Shown piece by piece: positions 42,547 through 50,894 of a DNA stretch of 64,000 bases (the first letter of the stretch is position 1; every line of letters begins with the position of its first letter). Under the pieces are notes generated by a model. It had not been told where the DNA came from. It made no database searches and was given only the letters and a program-made list of their open reading frames with translations. The translations under genes were made by a program, and so were the position numbers. Origin of the DNA: JBDIAG01 sp047974565 (GTDB lineage: Bacteria > Actinomycetota > Actinomycetes > Actinomycetales > CAWJMD01); NCBI GenBank assembly GCA_047974565.1, contig JBKECN010000024.1:62001-126000 (forward strand), in the 5' to 3' direction.

Positions 42547-42579
42547 TCACACCCCCTTGACCTGCGGTTTTGTGCCGAT

Positions 42580-43665
42580 TCACACGTTGAAGCGGAACTC
42601 CACGACATCCCCGTCGGCCATCACGTAGTCCTTGCCCTCGATCCGCACCTTCCCGGCCGCGCGGGCCTCGGCCATGGACCCGAAGGTGTCCAGGTCATCG
42701 AATGAGACGACCTCGGCCTTGATGAAGCCGCGCTCGAAGTCGGTGTGGATGACGCCGGCCGCCTGCGGTGCGGTCCAGCCCTTTCGGATCGTCCAGGCCC
42801 GCGACTCCTTGGGCCCAGCGGTGAGGTAGGTCTGCAGTCCCAGGGTGGAGAAGCCGACCCGGGCGAGCTGGTCCAGGCCCGACTCGGTCTGGCCGAGGCT
42901 CTCCAGCAGTTCCAGCGCGTCGGCGGCGTCGAGTTCGGCCAGGTCGGCCTCGACCTTGGCGTCCAGGAAGATCGCCTCGGCTGGGGCGACCATCGCCTGC
43001 AGCCTGGCCTTGAGGTCGTCGTCGGCCAGGCCGGCCTCGTCGAGGTTGAACACATAGAGGAAGGGCTTGGAGGTCATCAGCCCGAGTTCGCGCAGCTGGG
43101 TGACGTCGATCCCGGCCGGGCCGGCACCGGCGAACAGCGTCGTGCCGGAGTCGAGCAGGCTCTGCGCGGCGACGGCGGCGTCGAGCACCGACCTGTCGGT
43201 CTTCTTGCCCTTGACCTCCTTGTCCAATCGTGGAATCGCCCGCTCCAGGGTCTGCAGGTCGGCCAGGATCAACTCGGTGTTGATCGTCTCCATGTCGCGC
43301 GCCGGATCGACGGTGTCGTCCACGTGGATGACATCGGTGTCGCTGAAGGCCCGGATCACCTGGCAGATCGCCTCGGCCTCGCGGATGTTCGCCAGGAACT
43401 TGTTGCCCAGCCCCTCCCCCTCGCTGGCCCCCCGCACGATGCCGGCGATGTCGACGAAGCTCACCGTCGCGGGCAGGATCTTCGCGCTGCCATGGATCTC
43501 GGCGAGCCGCTGCAACCGGGGATCGGGCAGCGGGACGACGCCGACGTTGGGCTCGATGGTGGCGAACGGATAGTTCGCCGCGAGCACCTCGTTCTTGGTG
43601 AGGGCGTTGAAGAGGGTGGACTTGCCGACATTGGGCAGTCCGACGATGCCGATGGTGAGTGCCAC
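42580..43665 (-). CDS. ychF: redox-regulated ATPase YchF (Obg family)
   Basis: A 361-aa Obg-type P-loop protein that prefers ATP. Motifs: GLPNVGKSTLFNALT, the G3-like VDIAGIVRGASEGEGLGNKF, a non-canonical NxxE-like NLDE in place of NKxD, and the C-terminal TGS domain ending VVEFRFNV. GTG 43665 (ALTIGIVGLPNVGKS) is the family start; the frame to 43722 is rejected. No Shine-Dalgarno is evident; TACGCT lies 9 nt upstream, so a nearly leaderless transcript is possible. Confidence 0.95.
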   Translation of the reverse strand: MALTIGIVGLPNVGKSTLFNALTKNEVLAANYPFATIEPNVGVVPLPDPRLQRLAEIHGSAKILPATVSFVDIAGIVRGASEGEGLGNKFLANIREAEAICQVIRAFSDTDVIHVDDTVDPARDMETINTELILADLQTLERAIPRLDKEVKGKKTDRSVLDAAVAAQSLLDSGTTLFAGAGPAGIDVTQLRELGLMTSKPFLYVFNLDEAGLADDDLKARLQAMVAPAEAIFLDAKVEADLAELDAADALELLESLGQTESGLDQLARVGFSTLGLQTYLTAGPKESRAWTIRKGWTAPQAAGVIHTDFERGFIKAEVVSFDDLDTFGSMAEARAAGKVRIEGKDYVMADGDVVEFRFNV

Positions 43666-43767
43666 GGGTACCAGAGCGTACCTGCCGTCGAGGCCGCTAC
43701 CTGACCACCCGAGCGCCCGCAAGGTCAGCCGGGCATGCCCGAGCCCCGAAGCCGGGGGCCAGGGGCG

Positions 43768-44907
43768 ATGTCAGAGGTGGATGAGAGCCTGCGGCGCATG
43801 ACTGGATGGACAGTTCTCGCGGCCTTGATTCTCGGGGCGCTGATCGGAGCAGCGGTCGGGGCAGTCCTGGCTGCCGTCATCGCCCGGGCTCGTGCGGGCC
43901 TGGCCCAGGCCACCCTGCTGGCCGAGCGGGATCTACTCGCCGGCCGGGTGGCCACGCTGGAGGCCCGGTCTGCCCAGCACGAGGAGTTGGAGCGCACCAT
44001 GGCGCCACTCAGCTCGAGCCTGGCGCGCGTGGAGCGGCAGGTGGAGACCCTCGAGCGCGAGCGCGCAACCCAGTGGGGCCGGCTGGACGCACAGTTGACG
44101 ACGATGGCCACCTCCGGGGAGCAGTTGCGCAGGCAGACCGCCGAACTGGCCGGGGCGCTGCGCTCCACCGGGGTGCGTGGGACGTGGGGCGAGGTGCAAC
44201 TGGCCCGCATCGTCGAGCACGCCGGCCTGCTCGACCGGGTTGACATCCGCTGCCAAGCCGATGGGGTGAACGACGAGGGCCGCGCGGTACGCCCCGACGC
44301 GGTGGTGCAGCTGCCCGGCGGCAAACAGGTGGTCATCGACGCCAAAGCCCCGCTCGCCCCGGACGACGACAACCATCAGGCCAAGCTGATCCGCCGGCAC
44401 GTGACATCGCTCGCCGCCAAGAGGTACTGGACGGCCTTCGATCCCAGTCCCGAACTGGTGGTGTGTTTCCTGCCCAGCGAGGGCCTGCTCTCGGCCGCCT
44501 GCCGGGCCGATCCGCTGCTGGTGGAAGAGGCGATGGCCCAGCGCGTGGTGCTGGCCACCCCCACCACGCTGCTGACTATGTTGCGCACGGTGGCCCTCAC
44601 CTGGCAGCAGGACCGTCTGGTCGGGAACGCCCGGGAGGTGGTCGAACTGGGTCGGCAGTTGCACGAGCGGCTGGTCATGCTGGGGGGCTCGACGGCCAAA
44701 CTCGGGCGCACCCTGGCCCGCGCGGTGCAGGACTACAACACCCTGGTCACCAGCACCGAGGCGCAGGTCCTGTCCCGGGCGCGCAAACTAGGCGAGTTAG
44801 GAGTCACGTCCGCCGAGGTGCCACAACTGCCCGACTGTGAGGCGCGCGTGCACCTCCACAGGCTGGACCAGGCTCAGGCCGTGACAGCCGAACTCAGGCC
44901 TTCTTGA
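43768..44907 (+). CDS. rmuC: DNA recombination protein RmuC
   Basis: A 379-aa protein with an N-terminal membrane helix (about 14-36), a coiled-coil region (about 50-120) and the RmuC nuclease-like core: RGTWGEVQLARIVEHAGLL, VVIDAKAPLAP and CFLPSEGLLSAA. RmuC is thought to limit recombination at inverted repeats. Start ATG 43768 has AGGGG upstream; ATG 43798 is possible. Its end overlaps the convergent ispH by 14 bp. Confidence 0.88.
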   Translation: MSEVDESLRRMTGWTVLAALILGALIGAAVGAVLAAVIARARAGLAQATLLAERDLLAGRVATLEARSAQHEELERTMAPLSSSLARVERQVETLERERATQWGRLDAQLTTMATSGEQLRRQTAELAGALRSTGVRGTWGEVQLARIVEHAGLLDRVDIRCQADGVNDEGRAVRPDAVVQLPGGKQVVIDAKAPLAPDDDNHQAKLIRRHVTSLAAKRYWTAFDPSPELVVCFLPSEGLLSAACRADPLLVEEAMAQRVVLATPTTLLTMLRTVALTWQQDRLVGNAREVVELGRQLHERLVMLGGSTAKLGRTLARAVQDYNTLVTSTEAQVLSRARKLGELGVTSAEVPQLPDCEARVHLHRLDQAQAVTAELRPS

Positions 44908-45934
44908 GGTCGCGACGGAGTTCCTTGGGCAGGGAGAACATGAGGTCCTCCTCTGCGGTGCGGACCTCCTCGACCGTGCCATAGCCCCGCTCGGCCAGCC
45001 AGCCAAGCACTTCCTGGACGAGCACCTCGGGCACCGAGGCTCCCGACGTCACGCCGACCGATTCGACGCCTTCGAGCCAGGCCTCGTCGATCTCGCGGGC
45101 GTGGTCGACCCGGTGCGAGGCGCCGGCCCCGTGTTCGAGTGCCACCTCGACCAGGCGCACCGAGTTGGAGGAGTTGGCCGACCCGACCACGATGACCAGG
45201 TCCGCGTCCGGGGCGATCTTCTTCACCGCGACCTGCCGGTTCTGGGTGGCGTAACAGATGTCGTCGCTGGGCGGATCGGACAGTGCGGGGAACCGTTGGC
45301 GGAGCCGGCGCACCGTCTCCATGGTCTCGTCCACGCTCAGCGTGGTCTGAGACAGCCACACGACCCGCTCCGGGTCACGCACCTGCACCGTCTCGGCGGC
45401 GTCCGGCCCGTCGACGATCTGGATGTGCTCGGGCGCCTCCCCGCTGGTCCCCTCCACCTCCTCGTGCCCGACATGGCCGATCAGCAGGATGTCGTAGTCG
45501 GCGTCGGCGAAGCGGACTGCCTCCTTGTGCACCTTGGTGACCAACGGACAGGTGGCGTCGATGGTGGCCAACTGCCGCCGGGAAGCCTCGGCGTGGACTA
45601 CGGGGGATACCCCGTGCGCCGAGAAGATCACTCGGGCCCCCTCGGGCACCTGGTCGGTCTCCTGGACGAAGATCGCGCCGCGCTTCTCCAGCGTCGCCAC
45701 CACGTGCTTGTTGTGCACGATCTCCTTGCGCACGTAGATCGGCGGACCGTAGGTCTCCAAGGCCTTCTCCACCGCAACCACGGCACGATCGACGCCCGCA
45801 CAGTAGCCGCGGGGAGCAGCGAGCAGCACCCGCTTGCCCGCATTCGACTCGACGGGCGTGCTGGAGTGTCCGTGCGTCTGCCGGCCTGACTGGTGCTCGG
45901 TGGCCGCACTGGCGGAACTCTGGAGGGAAGTCAC
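44894..45934 (-). CDS. ispH: 4-hydroxy-3-methylbut-2-enyl diphosphate reductase
   Basis: Last enzyme of the MEP isoprenoid pathway, a 4Fe-4S protein producing IPP and DMAPP. The 346-aa protein has the three cluster cysteines in RGYCAGVDRA, DATCPLVTKVH and DDICYATQNRQ, and the substrate His in SAHGVSP. GTG 45934 has no Shine-Dalgarno; TACGAT (45941-45946, minus strand) ends 6 nt before it, so the message appears leaderless. The frame upstream to 46252 is compositionally unlike the protein. Divergent from xseA. Confidence 0.95.
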   Translation of the reverse strand: MTSLQSSASAATEHQSGRQTHGHSSTPVESNAGKRVLLAAPRGYCAGVDRAVVAVEKALETYGPPIYVRKEIVHNKHVVATLEKRGAIFVQETDQVPEGARVIFSAHGVSPVVHAEASRRQLATIDATCPLVTKVHKEAVRFADADYDILLIGHVGHEEVEGTSGEAPEHIQIVDGPDAAETVQVRDPERVVWLSQTTLSVDETMETVRRLRQRFPALSDPPSDDICYATQNRQVAVKKIAPDADLVIVVGSANSSNSVRLVEVALEHGAGASHRVDHAREIDEAWLEGVESVGVTSGASVPEVLVQEVLGWLAERGYGTVEEVRTAEEDLMFSLPKELRRDLKKA

Positions 45935-46359
45935 CCTGCCATCGTAAGGAGTCGGCTCCGATCCGCAGGTCACGCGCCAGTCAGCTGTCCGGCCACAGCG
46001 CCCAGATCGGCCGGGCTGGGATGGCTTTCTGGGGCATTCGGGGTGCACCGGGGCGTGAGAGTGGCCCCCCGTGCGGCACCAGGGCAGGCGGAGCGTGGAA
46101 TCCACCCTTCTCACCACGCCTGTCTGGCAGGTGTGGGGCTCCCGACCGCGCGCGGGTCCTGCGCGCACCCGCGTCCTTCCGCCGCCAGGCGCGGGTAGGC
46201 ACCCGGACCACGCGGGTCCTCCATCCGCCGCTGGGATCCGCCTTGGGCGCATTCTGGGTCCGCGCCTTCGGAGTCGGTACCTCTCCTCACCTCCTCACCG
46301 CACGACTCGGTCCCGAACGACACGGCCCGGTCCCGACCGACGCAGTAGCCTCACCACTG
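45935..46359. promoter_or_regulatory. divergent ispH/xseA promoter region
   Basis: A 425-bp intergenic region. On the minus strand TACGAT (45941-45946) lies 6 nt before the ispH GTG; on the plus strand TAGCCT (46346-46351) lies 8 nt before the xseA ATG. Both fit leaderless transcription. The middle is GC-rich with open frames on both strands that show no family resemblance; no gene is called. Confidence 0.5.
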
Positions 46360-47619
46360 ATGACGCAACGTCCTTCCCACCCCTCACCGGTACCGGCAAC
46401 GGCCGCCGACACGTCCCCGGACAATCCGTGGCCGATCCGGTTACTCACGTCCAAGATCGGCCGGTACATCATGCGGATGCCGGTGGCGTGGGTGGAGGGG
46501 CAGGTGGTGGAGATCTCACGGCGTGGGGACTCGGCTATCGCCTTCCTCACCCTGCGAGATCCGGACGTCGACCTGTCGGTCAGCGTCACCACCGGTCGGC
46601 GGGTGCTGGACTCGATGGCGACCCCGCTGGTCGAGGGCGCCCGGGTAGTGGCTCGGGTGGCTCCGGAGTACTGGGAGAAGCGTGGCCGGTTCTCGCTCAC
46701 CGCAATCGAGTTGCGCCCGGTCGGAGTGGGTGCTCTGCTCGCGCAGATCGAGCACGTCCGCCAGTTGCTCGCCTCGGAGGGCCTGTTCGACGACCGGTTC
46801 AAGAAGCCGCTGCCCTTCGCGCCCGCCGTCGTCGGCTTGATCTGCGGCCGGGACAGCGCAGCCGAGCACGATGTCGTGGTCAATGCAGGCAAGCGTTGGC
46901 CCGCCGTGCGCTTCGAGATCGCCAGGGTGGCGGTCCAGGGGAACGGGGCGGCGCAGGCCGTGTGCCAGGCGATCGAGCGATTCGATGCCGACCCGGCGGT
47001 GGAGGTCATCGTGCTTGCCCGAGGCGGCGGGTCGCTGGAGGATCTGCTGCCGTTCAGCAACGAGACGCTGATCCGGGTGGCGCACGCGTGTCGCACACCG
47101 CTGGTGTCGGCCATCGGCCACGAGTCGGACACACCCCTGCTCGATCTGGTGGCGGACGTACGAGCCTCGACACCCACCGACGCGGCCAAGCGCATCGTCC
47201 CGGACGTGGACCACGAACTGGCCGGGGTGGACAACGCCCGGCGGCGGCTGCACGCCAGCGTGCGGGTCCGATTGGATACTGAACAGCAGCGACTGGACGC
47301 GTTGCGCAGCCGTCCCGGGTTGGCCGCGCCACTGCAGATCCTCGATCAGCACGCTGACACCGTGGTCCAGTTGCGGGAGCGCGGACGCCGCGCGCTGGCA
47401 ACCCGCCTGGACCGATCGCAGGAGGAAGGCCGGCACCTGCTCGCGAGGGTCCGGGCCCTGTCCCCCAAGGCCACCCTCGACCGTGGCTACGCCGTGGTAC
47501 TGGACGCCGGGGCCAACGTGGTCCGCGACGCGGAGAAGGTCGCCGTGGACGATGACGTGCAGGTACTGCTCGCCCATGGTCGGCTCGCCGCGCGGGTTCG
47601 GGACCGCGATCTGGAATAA
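46360..47619 (+). CDS. xseA: exodeoxyribonuclease VII large subunit
   Basis: Large subunit of ExoVII, a single-strand DNA exonuclease. The 419-aa protein has an N-terminal OB fold (about 45-135), the core with VVGLICGRDSAAEHDV, LARGGGSLEDLLPFSNE and IGHESDTPLLDLVADVRASTPT, and the long C-terminal helix ending LDRGYAVV. ATG 46360 fits the family length; the frame open to 46021 is rejected. The small subunit gene xseB, usually next door, is not found downstream in this window. Confidence 0.94.
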   Translation: MTQRPSHPSPVPATAADTSPDNPWPIRLLTSKIGRYIMRMPVAWVEGQVVEISRRGDSAIAFLTLRDPDVDLSVSVTTGRRVLDSMATPLVEGARVVARVAPEYWEKRGRFSLTAIELRPVGVGALLAQIEHVRQLLASEGLFDDRFKKPLPFAPAVVGLICGRDSAAEHDVVVNAGKRWPAVRFEIARVAVQGNGAAQAVCQAIERFDADPAVEVIVLARGGGSLEDLLPFSNETLIRVAHACRTPLVSAIGHESDTPLLDLVADVRASTPTDAAKRIVPDVDHELAGVDNARRRLHASVRVRLDTEQQRLDALRSRPGLAAPLQILDQHADTVVQLRERGRRALATRLDRSQEEGRHLLARVRALSPKATLDRGYAVVLDAGANVVRDAEKVAVDDDVQVLLAHGRLAARVRDRDLE

Positions 47620-47811
47620 CGAAGATCAACCAGATGCACCGATCGGGCGACTCGGCGCAGATCGTGGCTCGCTCGAGTCTGGCCCCAGGCTGGTCTCGCG
47701 TCTCGCCGGACGACTCACGTCGTGCGGGGCTGACGTCGTGGAAGGTCGGCGTGCGCTGGCACCTGCGCAGCGCCCAGTTGCACAGACACATCACCCAACC
47801 GAACGCTGCGT
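47620..47811. other. spacer where xseB is expected
   Basis: A 192-bp convergent spacer between xseA and the DUF222-HNH gene. One 72-aa frame starts at 47634 but lacks the LEExxxRLExIxxxLE helical pattern of XseB. No clear terminator hairpin was identified. Confidence 0.5.
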
Positions 47812-50223
47812 TCATGGTGGCGGGTGCCTTCCGGTCGACGTTGGCAGGGTGAGTTGGGCTGCGATGGCGCGGGTCTGGGTGATGGCGGTGCGCAGCGTGT
47901 TGCGGCGTGGTCGTTGGGTGGGGTCCAGGACTGCTGGCGGGATCGCGTAGGGCAGACCGTCACGCATGATCAGGCGCCACGCGGTCCCCGTGGGCGTGCC
48001 AGGGTGCGCGTCGTGATGGATCTGCTGGTGGTGGCGCCAGCAGAGCAGGGCCAGGTTGTCGATGTGGGTCGGCCCGCCGTGAGACCAAAACCGGACGTGG
48101 TGGACCTGACAGATCGATGGGGGTGCAGCACACCCCGGGAACACACAGCCCCCATCTCGGGCCGTCAGGGCAGCGGTCTGGGCCGGAGTGGCTAATCGCC
48201 CTGTCGTGTGCATGGCCAGGACACGTCCGGTGCGCTGGCAGGTGATCCGGTCCAGGACCGCATCGCACAGCAGGAGCGCGAGCATGCTGGCCGGGATCGG
48301 CCGGCTGTCGGGTCCGGTGGCGGCCCACCCGGCAGACCTGACCCACCCGGGCGCAACACCGTGCCCGGTCGGCATGCCCCACCCGGCGGGCTCCATCGCG
48401 TCGTGCCCGGTGACCGGGCACGGCACTGACCGTCCGGACTCACCATCGTGGCGAGCAGTTCCGACGTCATGATCAGGTCCGACTCCCTGGCCAGTTCCGA
48501 CCCCCTGGCCAGGTCCGACCCCAAGGCCGTCGGCAGCGTCGACACCGAGGTTGCGGGGAGTGGCTTGGCCCTCAGCGGCGTCGGGCGGACCAGTCCCCCA
48601 CAGATCGACACTGCCATCGCGATGGCCCACCGCCGGCTCCCCGGACCGATCACCACCTCCGAGCTCAGTCGAAAGTGCGGAGGTACGCGGATCAGAGCGG
48701 CCCGACTCTGTGCGGTCCGCCACTGCGGGGCCCGACTCCGCCGGGTCCGACTCTGCCGGGTCCGACTCGTCGCAGCTGGGTGGGGACGCATCGCTGAGAG
48801 TGACACTGACATGAGGGACGCTGCGTGCCGGCCGCTGGTTGATCAGGCCGCCGGGACCCTCGATACGTGGCAGCCCATCCGGACCAGTGACCAGCGCGAG
48901 ATGCTCAGCCGCCAACTGCGCCATCCGAACCAGGGCATCGGCACGCCGTTGGGCCAGGGAGCGCACCTCCACGCCGCCATCACCAGCCCGGGCCCGATCC
49001 TCTGCGGGATCGGTGGCAACGGGATCGGTCCCGCCGACTTCATCGGTAGCGCTGGCAGGATCGGTGCCATCGGCCCGATCGGTGCCATCGGCGAGGTTGG
49101 TGCCGCCCGACCTCCGGCCGTCGTCGCCTGCGTCATCTTCGTCGTCCTGGTTCTGCGAGCCGTCGGTGTCACGATGTGGATCGGCGTGATCGAGAGCCAG
49201 GAGATGATCGAGAACAGTGGTGAAGATCGCGGCGTTGGCGGGGTCGAGTTGGCCGCGCAGCAGGGTGATCCCCGTGCTGTCCTGCACGACGGTCAGGGCC
49301 CGGCGTTCACAGGCCTGCCGGTACAAGCGGTCGGCCCGCTCGGGATCCAGGACATCGACCAAGTGGGCGGCCAACCTGGCGCACTCCCGTGGAGACCAGG
49401 TGCGCGCATGCTCGGTCAACAACGTGTCCAGTTCAGCACCGTGCTCGGCCAGTACTCGGGCGGGGAGCTTGGCCACGGTCCGGCGAGCCACCTCCACATG
49501 GGCGGGTGTGACATCGCCCGCTGCCAGGGCCCGGCCAAACTCACGCAAGACCCCGGTCACCGGATCCAGCAGGGCCGCAGCTCGCACGTCAGCGTGTGCC
49601 GCGCCGCGATCGCGACGGCATTGCGGCCCGCTCAGCACCGATCGGGTCCGCACGCAGTGCCCACGGGCAGTGTCGGGTTCGCGAGCCATGCTGGCCCGAG
49701 CCACCCCCAGCCTGACCGCCTCCACTTTGGCCGACACCCGGTGCACCCCCACCAGGACCCGATCCACGTGCTCGTCAGTCAACCCGCCCAGACCCGCCTC
49801 AATCTTCGCGGCCAGCAGGTCGACCGCCTGCCCAACCTCACCCAGAGTCACCAGCACCGGATGCGTCGCCCCGGCCACCCCGCCCGACTCGGGATTGGGC
49901 ACATCACACCCCGGCACCGCCCAGGGCACATCCTGCGTGGCGCTCGTCGGGGTCACGCCAGCATCGGACGGGACACTCGGGCAGTCGACCTCGGACGCGC
50001 CGGGTCGCGTCGAAGCTGTCGCCCCGTTCCGTGTGGTCATCGACCCGTCCGGCGCGGCCATGGACTCCGGCACACCCCCGGACTCGGCCGGGTGAGCTTG
50101 GCTCGCGGGCGCCTCCGGCTTCTCACCTTGACCCCCGGGCGGGCGGGACCCGACACCACGCGACGGCACATCGGCGCCACTGGATGCCCCCAATAGCTCG
50201 GTGGCCACCCGTTCCTTCTTCAT
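47812..50223 (-). CDS. DUF222 / HNH endonuclease
   Basis: An 803-aa member of the actinobacterial DUF222-HNH family (13E12 repeat type). DUF222 spans about residues 115-470 (for example HVEVARRTVAKLPARVLAEHG), and a C-terminal HNH domain (about 690-745) reads GGCVFPGCAAPPSICQVHH, NLALLCWRHHQQIHH with both Cys pairs and catalytic His. Between them is a long low-complexity region rich in ESDPAESGPA and TDxADGTD repeats, and another at the N-terminus. Such genes are multicopy in actinomycetes and behave like mobile or selfish elements. ATG 50223 is leaderless-like: TACGTT ends 6 nt upstream. Confidence 0.88.
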   Translation of the reverse strand: MKKERVATELLGASSGADVPSRGVGSRPPGGQGEKPEAPASQAHPAESGGVPESMAAPDGSMTTRNGATASTRPGASEVDCPSVPSDAGVTPTSATQDVPWAVPGCDVPNPESGGVAGATHPVLVTLGEVGQAVDLLAAKIEAGLGGLTDEHVDRVLVGVHRVSAKVEAVRLGVARASMAREPDTARGHCVRTRSVLSGPQCRRDRGAAHADVRAAALLDPVTGVLREFGRALAAGDVTPAHVEVARRTVAKLPARVLAEHGAELDTLLTEHARTWSPRECARLAAHLVDVLDPERADRLYRQACERRALTVVQDSTGITLLRGQLDPANAAIFTTVLDHLLALDHADPHRDTDGSQNQDDEDDAGDDGRRSGGTNLADGTDRADGTDPASATDEVGGTDPVATDPAEDRARAGDGGVEVRSLAQRRADALVRMAQLAAEHLALVTGPDGLPRIEGPGGLINQRPARSVPHVSVTLSDASPPSCDESDPAESDPAESGPAVADRTESGRSDPRTSALSTELGGGDRSGEPAVGHRDGSVDLWGTGPPDAAEGQATPRNLGVDAADGLGVGPGQGVGTGQGVGPDHDVGTARHDGESGRSVPCPVTGHDAMEPAGWGMPTGHGVAPGWVRSAGWAATGPDSRPIPASMLALLLCDAVLDRITCQRTGRVLAMHTTGRLATPAQTAALTARDGGCVFPGCAAPPSICQVHHVRFWSHGGPTHIDNLALLCWRHHQQIHHDAHPGTPTGTAWRLIMRDGLPYAIPPAVLDPTQRPRRNTLRTAITQTRAIAAQLTLPTSTGRHPPP

Positions 50224-50894
50224 AGAACAAACGTACCCACGACCACTGACAAGACCCCTCGGGCATGGGCAACTCCGTGCGCACTCGGGCGGAATTGACC
50301 GTTACCTGCCCCGCACCCCGAGTGGGCACGGCGGCGACCCGAGGTGGGTGCGGTCGTGGCGGGGAACCTGCGTGCAGCACGGGGGGCGGGGCGGGTGTCA
50401 CGCGCCATAGGCCGGGACGATCCTAGGGCGCGCTAACGCCTCTGAGCCGGCGGTTGCCGTTGGGTCGTCAGAGGGCCGTGACCTAGCGCTCAGGCAACAG
50501 GCCGCGTCCAACTGGGCCAGCAGGACGTGTCCGAGGCCTCGGCAACCCGCGCGACCGCCAGTCCGCCAGTCCGCCAGTCTCAGGGGGCCGGGACTGTGTT
50601 GTCACACATCGAGAACAGTCCTCTCAAGACCCTGGATGAGCCCTCGGGCCACACCGCAACGGGGGCCATTGTCAGACCCCACAGGCATGCTCGGCATCCA
50701 TCAACCCAGGAGTGATTGCGATGACCATCGACCAGCCACCCGAAGGATCGCGCCGATTCCACGGCATCGTGGACAGGTGCGACGCCCCGGTCAGCTCCGG
50801 ACACGGCCAGAGGCGGCGACTTGCCCGGGGCGCGCCGCGTCCCCCGACCGCGGAACAGCATGCTTCGACGCGCGGCTCCGACTGGCTGCTCAGG
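50224..50894. other. intergenic region between protease and HNH genes
   Basis: A 671-bp gap on the minus-strand path from the protease stop to the HNH start. It contains the HNH promoter (TACGTT at 50230-50235), a G-tract cluster GGGGGGCGGGGCGGG near 50380-50394 that could form an unusual structure, and three copies of the 8-mer CCGCCAGT near 50556-50579. No gene is supported, though small frames exist. Confidence 0.5.

Noticed and set aside
46021..46359. N-terminal extension of XseA
   Set aside because: Composition unlike the protein, and the leaderless-type promoter lies at 46346-46351, downstream of that extension's start.
47634..47852. 72-codon frame as xseB
   Set aside because: It lacks the heptad-like helical pattern of XseB and overlaps the convergent HNH gene.
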